Source of the DNA: JBBROS01 sp965260935
GTDB lineage: Bacteria; Pseudomonadota; Alphaproteobacteria; Acetobacterales; Acetobacteraceae
DNA: 64,000 nt
Direction of reading: 5' to 3'
Assembly: GCA_965260935.1 (NCBI GenBank)
Contig: CBDHCB010000001.1
Span: 62,001 to 126,000 of the forward strand
Translations under genes and position numbers: made by a program
The notes under the pieces: model-generated
The model's input: the letters and a program-made list of their open reading frames with translations, nothing else
What the model was told of the DNA's origin: nothing
Databases searched by the model: none
Shown: positions 26,980-35,915 of the stretch, piece after piece
Position numbering within the stretch: position 1 is the stretch's first letter
Layout: each line of letters begins with the position of its first letter

Positions 26980-28515
26980 CTATTCGAGCGGCACCGGAAT
27001 GGCTGGCGCCCGGCTTGGCTGGAGCCAAGCCGGCGGCCAGGCGAAGCGGACGGAGGGGGCCCAACGCGCGCTCGGGCTCGCGCCGGCAAATCCCTCCGGC
27101 GCGTGCCCTGGCAGCCATTTGACCGGCCCCACGATGCCCCGCCGCAAAGCGATGACCCGGACGCCGCCTGGATAAATGAAGCCGCGGATGTCCGTATTGT
27201 CGCGCAGCAGCCCCTTCGCGTCCTGCATCGCCAGCTTGCCGGCGAAGAACGTGTCGAGAAACGGCGGCAAGGGCCCGGCGAAATCCACCGCCTTCGCCGG
27301 TTGCGTCTCGGCAACCGCCTTGGGAACGACACGCACGCACAAGGCAGCCGCGGTGACGGCCGCCGATATCCAAGCGACGTGCCGTGCCCGGCCGGGCTTG
27401 GCCAGGTCGCGCAGCAGCAGCGCCCCTAGAAGCGCGAAACCCGGCAAGGCCCAAGCGAAATAGTGGACGTTCATGAACCGCCACAGCCCGGTCGGCAGCA
27501 GGTCCACGTATGAGACGTAGAGCAAGCCCTGGGCGGCCAGCGTCGCTGCAAGCATCCGGTCCTTCGGACCGCGTGTCGCGGCCGGGACGAGGCCAGCCAA
27601 CCCGAGGGCGATCCAGGGAGCATGCTGCAGCAGCCCCTTACCATCCGCGAACCACGGAAAAGGATCGATGAGCAGGACGTAAGCCTTCCAGCCGATGTCG
27701 TGCAGCGTGAAGCCGATCTGCGCCGAGCTGCGCATGTAGCTGCTCTGCGCCGGCCCGTAGATCATGAGGTGCAAGGCAACGACCGGCAGCAGCGCGAGCG
27801 CCCCGCCCGCCGCGAGACGCCCCCACTCGCGCCACCGGCCGCGCCACGTCCGCCGCTCCGCCCAGATCAGCGTCAGGAGAGCTGGAAACACCAGGACGGC
27901 GTCGCTCGGCCGGCACGCCGCCATGGCGCCGGACAGGACGCCGATCACGAACGGCCGCCGCCGGCCGTCGAGCCATGCGGCGCAGGCGGCGAGAAGCAGC
28001 CAGGCGAAGGCGCCGACGGGTATCGTGTTCCACGGCAGCACCCATTGGCGGAGCAGAACGCGGTCGCCCAGCGCCACGGCCGCGAACAGGGCTGCGGCAA
28101 GCGCCTCCGACAAGGCCAGCCGGCGCGCAAGCATGACGAAGCCGGCATAGGCGCCGAGCAAGGAGAGCAGGTCCACGAAGAAGAATGCGTGATCCTTGGC
28201 AACCAGGTAGAACGGGAGCGCCAGCAGCGCATAGCCTAAAGGGTAATGATGCTGGGACGGATCAAGGTCGAGACGGGCCAGTGCCGCCGTGCTGCGGAGC
28301 GTGGCCCCTTGGTCGAACCAGCCCCACCACCCGAGCGGATGGGCGGCTTGACTGCCGGGCAAGCTGCGGTCGGCGAGGTAGGCGGCCGTGTAGCCAAGCA
28401 CGAGCAGCACCCCAATGCCCCATGCGATACGGACTCGCGTTCTGAGAAACCGCCCTACGTGTGCCCACGCCGTGGAGTTGACAGCACTGCAGGACGTTTG
28501 GACGTGAGAAGTCAC
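26980..28515 (-). CDS. polytopic membrane protein, GT-C-like
   Basis: A 511-residue protein with around 10-11 transmembrane segments (for example VRIAWGIGVLLVLGYTAAYL; YPLGYALLALPFYLVAKDHA; FVDLLSLLGAYAGFVMLARR). A D/H-rich first periplasmic loop (ALARLDLDPSQHHYPLGYAL) is followed by many Trp/Tyr-rich helices, then a soluble C-terminal tail. This is the usual layout of GT-C (polyprenyl-phosphate sugar) transferases such as GT39/GT83 and of wzy-like enzymes, but no diagnostic motif allows a firm family call. It is first in the minus-strand operon with the two acyltransferases, so a role in finishing the same glycan is likely. Confidence 0.7.
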   Translation of the reverse strand: MTSHVQTSCSAVNSTAWAHVGRFLRTRVRIAWGIGVLLVLGYTAAYLADRSLPGSQAAHPLGWWGWFDQGATLRSTAALARLDLDPSQHHYPLGYALLALPFYLVAKDHAFFFVDLLSLLGAYAGFVMLARRLALSEALAAALFAAVALGDRVLLRQWVLPWNTIPVGAFAWLLLAACAAWLDGRRRPFVIGVLSGAMAACRPSDAVLVFPALLTLIWAERRTWRGRWREWGRLAAGGALALLPVVALHLMIYGPAQSSYMRSSAQIGFTLHDIGWKAYVLLIDPFPWFADGKGLLQHAPWIALGLAGLVPAATRGPKDRMLAATLAAQGLLYVSYVDLLPTGLWRFMNVHYFAWALPGFALLGALLLRDLAKPGRARHVAWISAAVTAAALCVRVVPKAVAETQPAKAVDFAGPLPPFLDTFFAGKLAMQDAKGLLRDNTDIRGFIYPGGVRVIALRRGIVGPVKWLPGHAPEGFAGASPSARWAPSVRFAWPPAWLQPSRAPAIPVPLE

Positions 28516-28563
28516 TTGACGGTCATATGAGACGCTCGGAGCGGAGACAAGTGAGGCGTTGTT

Positions 28564-28745
28564 GCATGTGTGGACGGCACCTGGAGCGCCAGGGATAGCA
28601 TGTGATCTGGCTTACGGAACGAGTGCGGTCATGTGTCCGGCCTTTGACGCGGCTGCATGTGTGGACGGCACCTGGAGCGCCAGGGATAGCATGTGATCTG
28701 GCTTACGGAACGAGTGCGGTCATGTGTCCGGCCTTTGACGCGGCT
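28564..28745. repeat. 91-bp tandem duplication at an IS110 end
   Basis: Two head-to-tail copies of a 91-bp unit (28564-28654 and 28655-28745), reading the same base for base, begin gcatgtgtggacggcacctg. Most of the unit is the terminal region of the adjacent IS110 element: the same sequence, in reverse orientation, follows the IS110 fragment at 39479-39542. The duplication includes about ten bases beyond that end. Confidence 0.85.
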
Positions 28746-28900
28746 GCATAACCGCTGGCCCAGATGGGTTTCGCCGAACAAGCCCCAAACATGGACGCGG
28801 CATTGAGGTGCCTTTGCAACAATCGGGGTGTCTTGTTCGTCGGTTCGACCGTTTGCCATCTCCTACGGCTGCCCTTTTGCTCCTCGGCGACGACGAACGG

Positions 28901-29861
28901 TCAGGCGGCTTGCGGCGTGCGCCGGTAGACCGTGCCGTTCGCCATCATAGCCCACACGGTGCGGGCCACCTTGTTGGCCAGAGCGACAGCCGCCACCTTG
29001 CGCGGCCGGCGCTCCAGCAATTGCAGCAGCCAGGGGCTGGCTGTTTTGCTCCCTGGCTTGGCATGGCGGATCACCGCCATCGCACCCACGACCAGCAATT
29101 GCCGCAGCCGTTCATTGCCGGCCCGGCTGATGCCTCCGAGAGACTGACGGCTACCGGTCGATCGCTCCTTCGGCGTCAGGCCAAGCCAGGCCGCGAAGTG
29201 GCGGGCAGATTCGAACTGGCCTGCGTCGACCTTCATCGCCACCGTCAGCGCCGTGAGCGGCCCGACGCCGGGGATCGCCGCCAAACGTTGGCTGACCGGG
29301 TTGGCCTTGTGTTGCGCGGCCAGGCGCTGGTTGACCTCTGCCAACTGCGCGTCGAGTTGGGCGATGCACCGGCCCAGCTGGGCCAGCGTCTCCTTTGCGG
29401 CTTGCGGCATGTCGGACCCCGCGACCGTTTCCAGCAACGGCTCGACCTGGGCAATGCCTTTCGCCGCGATCACGCCGAATTCCGCCGCATGGCCACGCAC
29501 GGCGTTCACCAGCTGCGTCCGCTGCCGCACCAGCAGGTCGCGGGCACTCAGGTCCATTGACTCGGCTTGCATCTCGGCAGACTTCACCGGCACGAAGCGC
29601 ATGCTGGGGCGGGATGCCGCTTCGCCGATCGCCTCCGCATCGTTGCGGTTGTTTTTGCCGCGCTTGTGTGAACGGCTTGACGTATTGCGGCGGGATCAGC
29701 CGCACCGTATGGCCCAGCTCTTGCGCGAACCGGCCCCAGTGGTAGGAGCTGCCGCACGCTTCCAGCACGACCTCGGTGGGCGAGGCTTTGGCCAGGAACC
29801 CCTCGAACCGAGCCCGGGTCAGGTCCTGGCGCAGAACCGGGCGAGCGTGCTCGTCCACCCC
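28901..29861 (-). pseudogene. IS110 family transposase, truncated and frameshifted
   Basis: Minus-strand pieces read VDEHARPVLRQDLTRARFEG, VVLEACGSSYHWGRFAQELG and HTVRLIPPQYVKPFTQ in one frame. They then continue as KRGKNNRNDAEAIGEAASRP, SMRFVPVKSAEMQAES and on to AAIPGVGPLTALTVAMKVDA and ARHFAAWLGLTPKERSTGSR in another. A single extra base near 29675 explains the shift. The first ~20 residues with the first catalytic Asp are removed by the IS256 insertion. The C-terminal domain matches the fragment at 39092-39307. Confidence 0.85.
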
Positions 29862-29862
29862 G

Positions 29863-31258
29863 AGCTATGGCCGAAACTGGGTGACGACGGTTTGAGAGAG
29901 GCGGCGTATCGAGGCGGGTGGAAGCCTGCCTGAACTCCCGAAGGAGCCGATACGCCATGACAAGCAGTAGCACCGTCGTTTCCCTACGTCAGCCCGATCG
30001 GCTCGACGACGACCCGCTGACCGACATCCTGCGCCAGGGCGCCCGTCAGTTGCTGGCCCAGGCCGTTGAGGCCGAGGTTGAGGCGTTCCTGGCCGCGATG
30101 AAGGGCGAGCGGCTCGCGGACGGGCGCGACCGCCTGGTGCGGCACGGCCACGGCCCGGAGCGCCAGGTGCAGACCGGCATTGGCCCAGTGGCGGTGCAAC
30201 GGGTCCGCGTGCGCGACCGCGGCGCCGATGCCGGTGGCGAGCGCATCCGCTTCACGTCCGCCATCCTGCCGCGCTGGGCCCGGCGCACGCGCAGCCTCGA
30301 TGCCGTGCTGCCGGTGCTCTACTTGCGCGGCCTATCGATGGGCGACTTTCAGGAGGCGCTCGGGGCCTTGCTGGGCCGTGATGCGCCGAACCTGTCGCCG
30401 TCGGTGATCGCGCGCCTGCGTGGCGCGTGGGAGGCGGACTACGCGCGCTGGCAGCGACGCGACCTGTCGGCCCGGCGTTACGTGTATGTCTGGGCTGATG
30501 GCGTTTACTTGCAGGCGCGCATGGAGCCGCAGGCCGAGTGCATGCTGGTGCTGATCGGGGCCACGCCGGAGGGCAAGAAGGAACTGCTCGGCTTCCAAGT
30601 GGGCGTGCGGGAAAGCGCGCAAAGCTGGCGCGAACTGTTGGTCGATCTCAAGGCACGCGGCCTGGCGATCGCCCCCGAACTGGCCACCGGCGATGGCGCG
30701 CTCGGCTTTTGGACAGCCATCGAGCAGGTCTGGCCAGCGACCCGGCACCAGCGCTGTACAGTCCACAAAACCGTCAACGTCATGGACAAGATGCCGAAAT
30801 CCGTCCAGCCCGCAGCCAAAACGGACCTGCGCGAGATCTGGGCGGCGCCGGACCGAGCCACGGCCGAGAGAGCGATGGCCACGTTCGCCGACAAGTATGG
30901 CGCCAAGTACGACAAGGCCGTCGCCTGTCTGGCCAAGGACCGCGACGCCTTGCTGGCGTTCTACGATTTCCCCGCCGAGCACTGGGACCACCTGCGCACG
31001 TCCAACCCGATCGAGAGCGTGTTCGCAACCGTGCGGCACCGCACGGTGCGGACTAAAGGCGCGCTGTCGCAGGACACCGCCCAGCTGATGGTGTTCAAGC
31101 TGGTCATGACGGCGGCGAAAACCTGGCGACGGCTGAAGGGGGAAAACCAGTTGCCCAAAGTCGTTCAGGGCGTCACATTCCGCAACGGCGTCGAGGTCAT
31201 CGACACGCCAGCACAGAGCGCCGCCTGATCACGGCATCACCCAAATTCCAACATAGCT
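29863..31258 (+). mobile_element. IS256-family element
   Basis: Imperfect inverted repeats gagctatggccgaaactggg (left, from 29862) and, reversed at the right end, gagctatgttggaatttggg bracket one transposase. The flanking bases differ (IS110 sequence on the left, histidine-kinase sequence on the right) and show no direct repeat. A deletion or recombination therefore followed the insertion. Confidence 0.8.
29957..31228 (+). CDS. IS256 family transposase
   Basis: A 423-residue mutator-type DDE transposase. The first Asp is in YVYVWADGVYLQARM, the second in LATGDGALGFWTAIEQVWPA, the C/H signature in TRHQRCTVHKTVNVMDKMP, and the Glu in RTSNPIESVFATVRHRTVRT. Complete length for the family, no interruption. 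The ATG at 29957 follows gaaggagccgatacgcc. Confidence 0.92.
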   Translation: MTSSSTVVSLRQPDRLDDDPLTDILRQGARQLLAQAVEAEVEAFLAAMKGERLADGRDRLVRHGHGPERQVQTGIGPVAVQRVRVRDRGADAGGERIRFTSAILPRWARRTRSLDAVLPVLYLRGLSMGDFQEALGALLGRDAPNLSPSVIARLRGAWEADYARWQRRDLSARRYVYVWADGVYLQARMEPQAECMLVLIGATPEGKKELLGFQVGVRESAQSWRELLVDLKARGLAIAPELATGDGALGFWTAIEQVWPATRHQRCTVHKTVNVMDKMPKSVQPAAKTDLREIWAAPDRATAERAMATFADKYGAKYDKAVACLAKDRDALLAFYDFPAEHWDHLRTSNPIESVFATVRHRTVRTKGALSQDTAQLMVFKLVMTAAKTWRRLKGENQLPKVVQGVTFRNGVEVIDTPAQSAA

Positions 31259-32251
31259 CTATCGATGATCCTCTACGTCGCCGGTATGCTCCTTCTCTGG
31301 AAATCCCGACGCTCGATGCTTGATCTTTGGCTGATCGTGGTCCTTTGCACGCTTTTCATCGAGGTTGTTCTTCTCTCTTTCGTAAGCGCCGGAACTCGGC
31401 TGAATGTGGGCTGGTGGGCGGGCCGGATATTCGGGCTGATCTCGACGAGCATGGTCCTTATCGTCTTGCTTTCCGAGACGACCGCTCTCTACGGGCGGCT
31501 TGCACGCTCGGTTTGGGCGGAGCGGCGGGCGCGCGAAAATAGGCTCACCGCGATGGAGGCGTTGTCCGCCTCGATCGCACACGAGATCAGCCAGCCCTTG
31601 GCGAGCATGGTGACGAATGCCGACGCCGGGCTGCGCTGGATGGCCAAGGCAGACCCGGATCTCGAAGAGGCCACGGCGGCGTTGAAGCGTATTGTCAGGG
31701 ACGGCCATCGCGCGGGCGGCGTCGTCGAGGGCATCAGAACGATGTTCAGGAAAGGAGCCCAGGAGCGGGCGCCGGTGAACATGAACCAGATCATCGGGCA
31801 AGCGCTCAGTCACGCTCAGAAGGAGGTGCAGCTTGCCCATGTATCCGTGCGTCTGGATCTCGATGAACGCTTGCCGACGGTCATCGGCAGCCCCGTCCAG
31901 CTGCGGCAGGTCATAGCCAATCTCGTTTCGAATGCGGTCGACGCCATGCAAGCAGTTCTCGGCGGTGCACGTGTCCTGCACATCAGTTCCGGGCGGGAGG
32001 AGCCGTCCAGGATATTGGTCTCTGTGGCTGATTCGGGGACGGGCTTAGACTCGCTGCCCCCGGATCGCATCTTTGAACCATTCTTCTCGACGAAAGCGGA
32101 CGGCATGGGCATGGGGCTTATGTTTTGCCGGTCGATCGTCGAGGCGCACGGTGGGCAACTCTGGGTGACGGAAAACCATCCTCACGGCGCAAATTTTCTT
32201 TTCACGTTGCCCACCAGTGACGTTCAAACCTCACCGGGCTCGACAGCATGA
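31259..32251 (+). pseudogene. sensor histidine kinase, 5' end removed (MASE4-like sensor)
   Basis: What remains begins inside a membrane sensor (LLLWKSRRSMLDLWLIVVLC; WWAGRIFGLISTSMVLIVLL) that resembles the end of a MASE4 domain. It then has a complete kinase: H-box SASIAHEISQPLASMVTNAD, N-box QLRQVIANLVSNAVDAMQAV, G-boxes SVADSGTGLDSL and GMGMGLMFCRSIVEAHGG. The IS256 right end abuts the first remaining codon, so the upstream transmembrane helices are lost. An ATG at 31265 could still give a 328-residue truncated kinase. It overlaps the FixJ-type regulator (ATGA). FixL/FixJ-like phosphotransfer within the pair is the expected role. Confidence 0.82.
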
Positions 32252-32868
32252 GGTCCCCGGAGCAATCGGCTGTCTTCATCATCGATGACGATGCCTCCGT
32301 GCGAGAGTCTCTCTACAGTCTGTTTCGCTCCGTCGGTCATCTGACCCAAGCATTCTCCTCGCCGCAGGAATTTCTGGTTGCGAACCTGCCCGAAATGCCC
32401 GGGTGCCTCGTCCTTGATGTCAGATTGCCGGGTCAGAGCGGCCTTGAGTTCCAGCGCGAGGCAGGGATGCTGCTACCGGTCGTCTTCATCACTGGGCACG
32501 GTGATGTTTCAATGTCCGTCGCGGCCATGAAGTCGGGAGCCATCGAGTTTCTCACGAAGCCATTTCGCGACCAGGATCTGCTCGACGCTGTCCATCGGGG
32601 GATCGAGATCGATCGCAAGCGCCGCGCCGAGGCGGCTCTTGCCCAGGAACTGCGTAATCGTTTCAATTCGATGACGGCCCGGGAGCAAGAAGTGATGGCG
32701 CTCGTCGCCAATGGCCAACTCAACAAGCAGATCGCAGCGGAACTCTCCTTGAGCGAGGTCACCGTCAAGGTTCACCGCGGCCACATGATGCGCAAGATGC
32801 AAGCCAGGTCGGTTCCCGAGCTGGTTCGGATGGCCGATAGATTGGCGGGTGATACGCCAAGGTCGTAG
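32248..32868 (+). CDS. FixJ-type response regulator (receiver + LuxR HTH)
   Basis: A 206-residue regulator. The receiver domain (residues 8-120) has FIIDDDASVRESLYSLFRSV (acidic pocket), LVLDVRLPGQSGLEFQ (phospho-acceptor Asp), VVFITGHGDVSMSVAAMKSG and FLTKPF (conserved Lys). The output domain is a LuxR/GerE HTH: MTAREQEVMALVANGQLNKQ then IAAELSLSEVTVKVHRGHMM. The ATG overlaps the upstream kinase stop, so it is the cognate partner. It is intact, but its kinase has lost its sensor, so signalling may be unregulated. Target promoters cannot be inferred. Confidence 0.92.
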   Translation: MRSPEQSAVFIIDDDASVRESLYSLFRSVGHLTQAFSSPQEFLVANLPEMPGCLVLDVRLPGQSGLEFQREAGMLLPVVFITGHGDVSMSVAAMKSGAIEFLTKPFRDQDLLDAVHRGIEIDRKRRAEAALAQELRNRFNSMTAREQEVMALVANGQLNKQIAAELSLSEVTVKVHRGHMMRKMQARSVPELVRMADRLAGDTPRS

Positions 32869-33281
32869 CTTTCCGACACCACAGTATAATTGCTCGCACT
32901 ACGACCCTCCGCTCATATCGGCGACATAGAAACGCAGCGCGAGGTTGATAGCGGCAAGCTCGCCTGATCAGGCCACCCGTGATGGAAGAAGGCGAATGCC
33001 GCAGAGCCCGCTCGTCGCCGTCGTGGATGATGACGATCCGTCTCGTGATGCGGTCGTCGGTCTCATTCGGGTACTGGGGTTTACTACCGCTGACTTCAGC
33101 AGCGCCGCGGATTTATTGGACTCGAATCACCTGTCGCGAACGAAATGTCTCGTCGCCGATTTGCGAATGCCCGGAATGAGCGGGCTCGAACTGCATCGTT
33201 ATCTGGTCGCGTCAGGCATCCAGATCTCGACCATTCTCGTGACGGCCTACCCCGATGATCTGTCTCGGGCGCAGGCTCTAA

Positions 33282-34734
33282 GCTCGACTTTGGCCATTTG
33301 AGGCGGCGTTGGGTGGCGGAGCGGTCTGGCCGTTGAAGCTGGCGTGTCCCCGCCAAGAGACCCGCCATGCCCTGCCTGCCATCCCGCTTCGCCGCGATCA
33401 TCCTGAGCTTCGCGCCGCTGTTCTGCCAGCGCAGTTGGCGTCATGCCGAGGTGCTGCTGATCGGCGCCATCCTGGCGCCCGGCACGCGCACGGTCGCCAG
33501 CCTGTTGCGCATCTGCGGGCTCGCGGGCGAGCGGCGTTTCGTAAACTACCACCGGGTGCTGAACCGGGCAGCCTGGAGCCCGCGGGCCGCGTCGCAAGTG
33601 CTGCTGGACCTGCTGATCAAGACCTTCGCGCCGGACGGTCCCGTGGTGCTCGGCATCGACGACACCATCGAGCGCCGCCGTGGCAAGCGCATCGCCGCCA
33701 AGGGCATCTACCGTGACCCGGTCCGCTCCTCGCACGGGCACTTCGTCAAGGCGTCCGGCTTGCGCTGGCTCAGCCTGATGCTGCTGGTGCCGATCCCCTG
33801 GGCCGAGCGCATCTGGGCGCTGCCGTTCCTGACGGCTCTCGCCCCGTCCGAGCGTTACAGCCGCGAGCACGGCAGACGGCACAAGAAGCTGACCGACTGG
33901 GGGCGGCAGGTGATCCTGCAAGCCCGTCGCTGGCTGCCCGGACGCGACCTGGTGCTGGTGGCCGACAGCAGCTTCGCCGCCCTGGAACTCCTGACCGCGC
34001 TGGGCCGCCGCGGCGTAGTCTGCGTCACCCGCCTGCGCCTCGATGCCGCCCTCTACTCCCCGGCGCCACCTCGTCTCCCCGGGACGATCGGGCGACCCCG
34101 GGTCAAGGGCGCGCGCCTGCCGAACCTGTCCACGGTGCTGGCCGACGCGGGTACGACCTGGCAGCGCGTCACGGTGCCGGGCTGGTATGGCCAGGGCGAG
34201 CGCATCGTTGATCTCTGTTCCGGCACCGCCGTGTGGCACCATGCCGGGCTGCCCGTCGTGCCGATCCGCTGGACACTGGTGCGCGACCCGCTCGGCCGCT
34301 TCGCCCCGCAAGCCCTGCTCTGCACCGACCCCGATCAGAAACCGGAGCAGGTCCTGCGCTGGTTCGTCCAGCGCTGGCAGCTGGAAGCCACGTTCCAGGA
34401 AACCCGGGCGCATCTAGGGGTCGAAACACAGCGACAGTGGTCCGACCTGGCCATCGCGCGCACCACCCCCTGCCTGCTCGGGTTGTTTTCCCTCGTCACC
34501 CTGCTTGCCGCGCAGCTCAGCCCGAGGGCATGCGGGGCTGTCATGACTACGGCTTGGTATCGCAAGCGCCGTCCAACCTTCAGCGACACGCTGGCCGCCG
34601 TGCGTCGCCATGTCTGGCACGAACAGGGTTTCACCATGTCCCGCCTCGCAGGCAACGTGCGGAAACTCCGACCAGCGCTCCGCGAAGGTATCACCTACGC
34701 GCTCTGCCATGCCGCTTGATGGCCAAAGTCGAGC
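33282..34734 (+). mobile_element. IS701-family insertion sequence, copy 2
   Basis: Same 1453-bp length, inverted repeats and transposase protein as the element at 2171-3623, and the same orientation. TAA flanks both ends (33279-33281 and 34735-34737), part of a CTAA target inside the response-regulator gene. Confidence 0.88.
33367..34719 (+). CDS. IS701 family transposase, copy 2
   Basis: A 450-residue protein identical to that at 2256-3608, with the same catalytic motifs LGIDDTIERRRG, LVADSSFAALELL and QRWQLEATFQETR. Intact and presumably functional. Confidence 0.92.
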   Translation: MPCLPSRFAAIILSFAPLFCQRSWRHAEVLLIGAILAPGTRTVASLLRICGLAGERRFVNYHRVLNRAAWSPRAASQVLLDLLIKTFAPDGPVVLGIDDTIERRRGKRIAAKGIYRDPVRSSHGHFVKASGLRWLSLMLLVPIPWAERIWALPFLTALAPSERYSREHGRRHKKLTDWGRQVILQARRWLPGRDLVLVADSSFAALELLTALGRRGVVCVTRLRLDAALYSPAPPRLPGTIGRPRVKGARLPNLSTVLADAGTTWQRVTVPGWYGQGERIVDLCSGTAVWHHAGLPVVPIRWTLVRDPLGRFAPQALLCTDPDQKPEQVLRWFVQRWQLEATFQETRAHLGVETQRQWSDLAIARTTPCLLGLFSLVTLLAAQLSPRACGAVMTTAWYRKRRPTFSDTLAAVRRHVWHEQGFTMSRLAGNVRKLRPALREGITYALCHAA

Positions 34735-34737
34735 TAA

Positions 34738-35707
34738 GAAGCCGTTCGGAAAGAAGCTCAATCATTGCATAATCTTCTGGCCATCAGCCGAACGGAGGCC
34801 AGACGCAGGAAGGCCAGCGCACGCTCGCTCAGGTTCTCCCAATCCTTGGCCAGTCGGCGGCATCGGTTAAGCCAAGCGAACGTCCTCTCAACGACCCAAC
34901 GCCGGGGCAGGACGGCAAAGCCGTTCGCTTGGTCGGACCGCTTGACGATCTCGGCCTCGACCTGCGCCATGACCCGGCGCAGGCCAGCCTGGAACTGCGG
35001 CCCCTGGTAGCCGCCATCGGCGTAGAGCTTCAGCAGGAACGGATACAGGCCGAACAGGCTGGCCATCAGCATGACCCCGCCGTCGCGGTCCTGGATGTCG
35101 GCTGCATGCACGATCGCCTGCATCAGCAAGCCTTGCGTGTCGACAACGATGTGCCGCTTGCAGCCTTTGATCTTCTTGCCCGCGTCGTAGCCCGGCGAGT
35201 CAATGCAGGCCCCCCTTTTTCAGCGCTCTTGACGCTCTGGCTGTCGATAATGGCCGCGGTCGGGCTGGCATTGCGTCCTGCGTGCTCGCGGCATTGCACG
35301 TAGAGGTCGTGGTGCATGCGATCCAGCGTGCCGTTTCGCTGCCAGCGCGCGAGATAGTCGTAAACCGTGCTGCGCGGCGGCAGGTCCTTCGGCAATGCTC
35401 GCCACTGGCAGCCGGTACCGAGGATATACAGGATGCCGTTGACCACCTCACGCTCGTCGACCTCGCGCCTGCGTCCGCCTCGCTTGGCAGGAGGGATCAG
35501 AGGCCTGATGACCTCCCATTCCAAATCGGTCAGATCGCTCGGGTAGCGTAGGTGGTCGCGGTTGTGGCGGCGGCGGGTTTCGGGCGTCCACATCAGGGCA
35601 GTTCTCCACGTCATAGCAGTGCCGCGGAGCAAACCAAGCCAAACGTGACTGGCTCAACCCTGCCCACGTAAGATACTCTAAAAACTTGTAATCTTCCCGA
35701 ACGGACA
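34738..35707 (-). mobile_element. IS5-family element (IS427-like group)
   Basis: Short inverted repeats gccgttcggaaaga (left) and, reversed at the right, tccgttcgggaaga enclose a two-frame transposase on the minus strand. CTAA occurs at both junctions. It sits directly against the right end of IS701 copy 2, so it inserted after that element. Confidence 0.75.
34758..35632 (-). CDS. IS5 family transposase in two frames, likely -1 frameshift product
   Basis: The first frame (start 35632) reads YPSDLTDLEWEVIRPLIPPA, GCQWRALPKDLPPRSTVYDY and AAIIDSQSVKSAEKGG (first Asp). At the slippery stretch aaaaagggggg (35210-35220, read on the minus strand) the sequence continues in the -1 frame as ACIDSPGYDAGKKIKGCKRH, IVVDTQGLLMQAIVHAADIQ, KLYADGGYQGPQF and RWVVERTFAWLNRCRRLAKD (Glu). 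The join gives a complete DDE enzyme of about 290 residues. This two-ORF format is usual for the group, so it need not be broken. Confidence 0.8.
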
Positions 35708-35915
35708 CTAAAGGAGGGCATCCAGTGCTACCTCGCGAAGCCGTGCAAGGTCGACGAACTCCTCAGCTGCATTCGCGCAGCGTTCGCGGAAAAGGAGGGC
35801 GAGGAGTCGTGAGCCCGAGCGTCTGGTTCCCGCGCTCGGCGTGCGGTCCAGCTCTTCGCGCCGCGGCAGCCTCGCTCCTCCAAGGCGGCTCGCCCACAAG
35901 AGAGGAGAAGGACCG

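Larger units (their letters stand above)
32996..35811 (+). pseudogene. single-domain response regulator split by two nested ISs
   Basis: The 5' part (32996-33281) reads SPLVAVVDDDDPSRDAVVGL, TKCLVADLRMPGMSGLELHR and ISTILVTAYPDDLSRAQAL. The 3' part (35711-35811) reads KEGIQCYLAKPCKVDELLSC then IRAAFAEKEGEES and a stop. Joining them as ...caggctcta-aaggagggc restores one uninterrupted CheY-like receiver with its Asp and Lys. IS701 copy 2 inserted in the CTAA, and an IS5-type element then inserted at the right IS701 junction. Before disruption it was the third gene of the two-component cluster. Confidence 0.85.
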
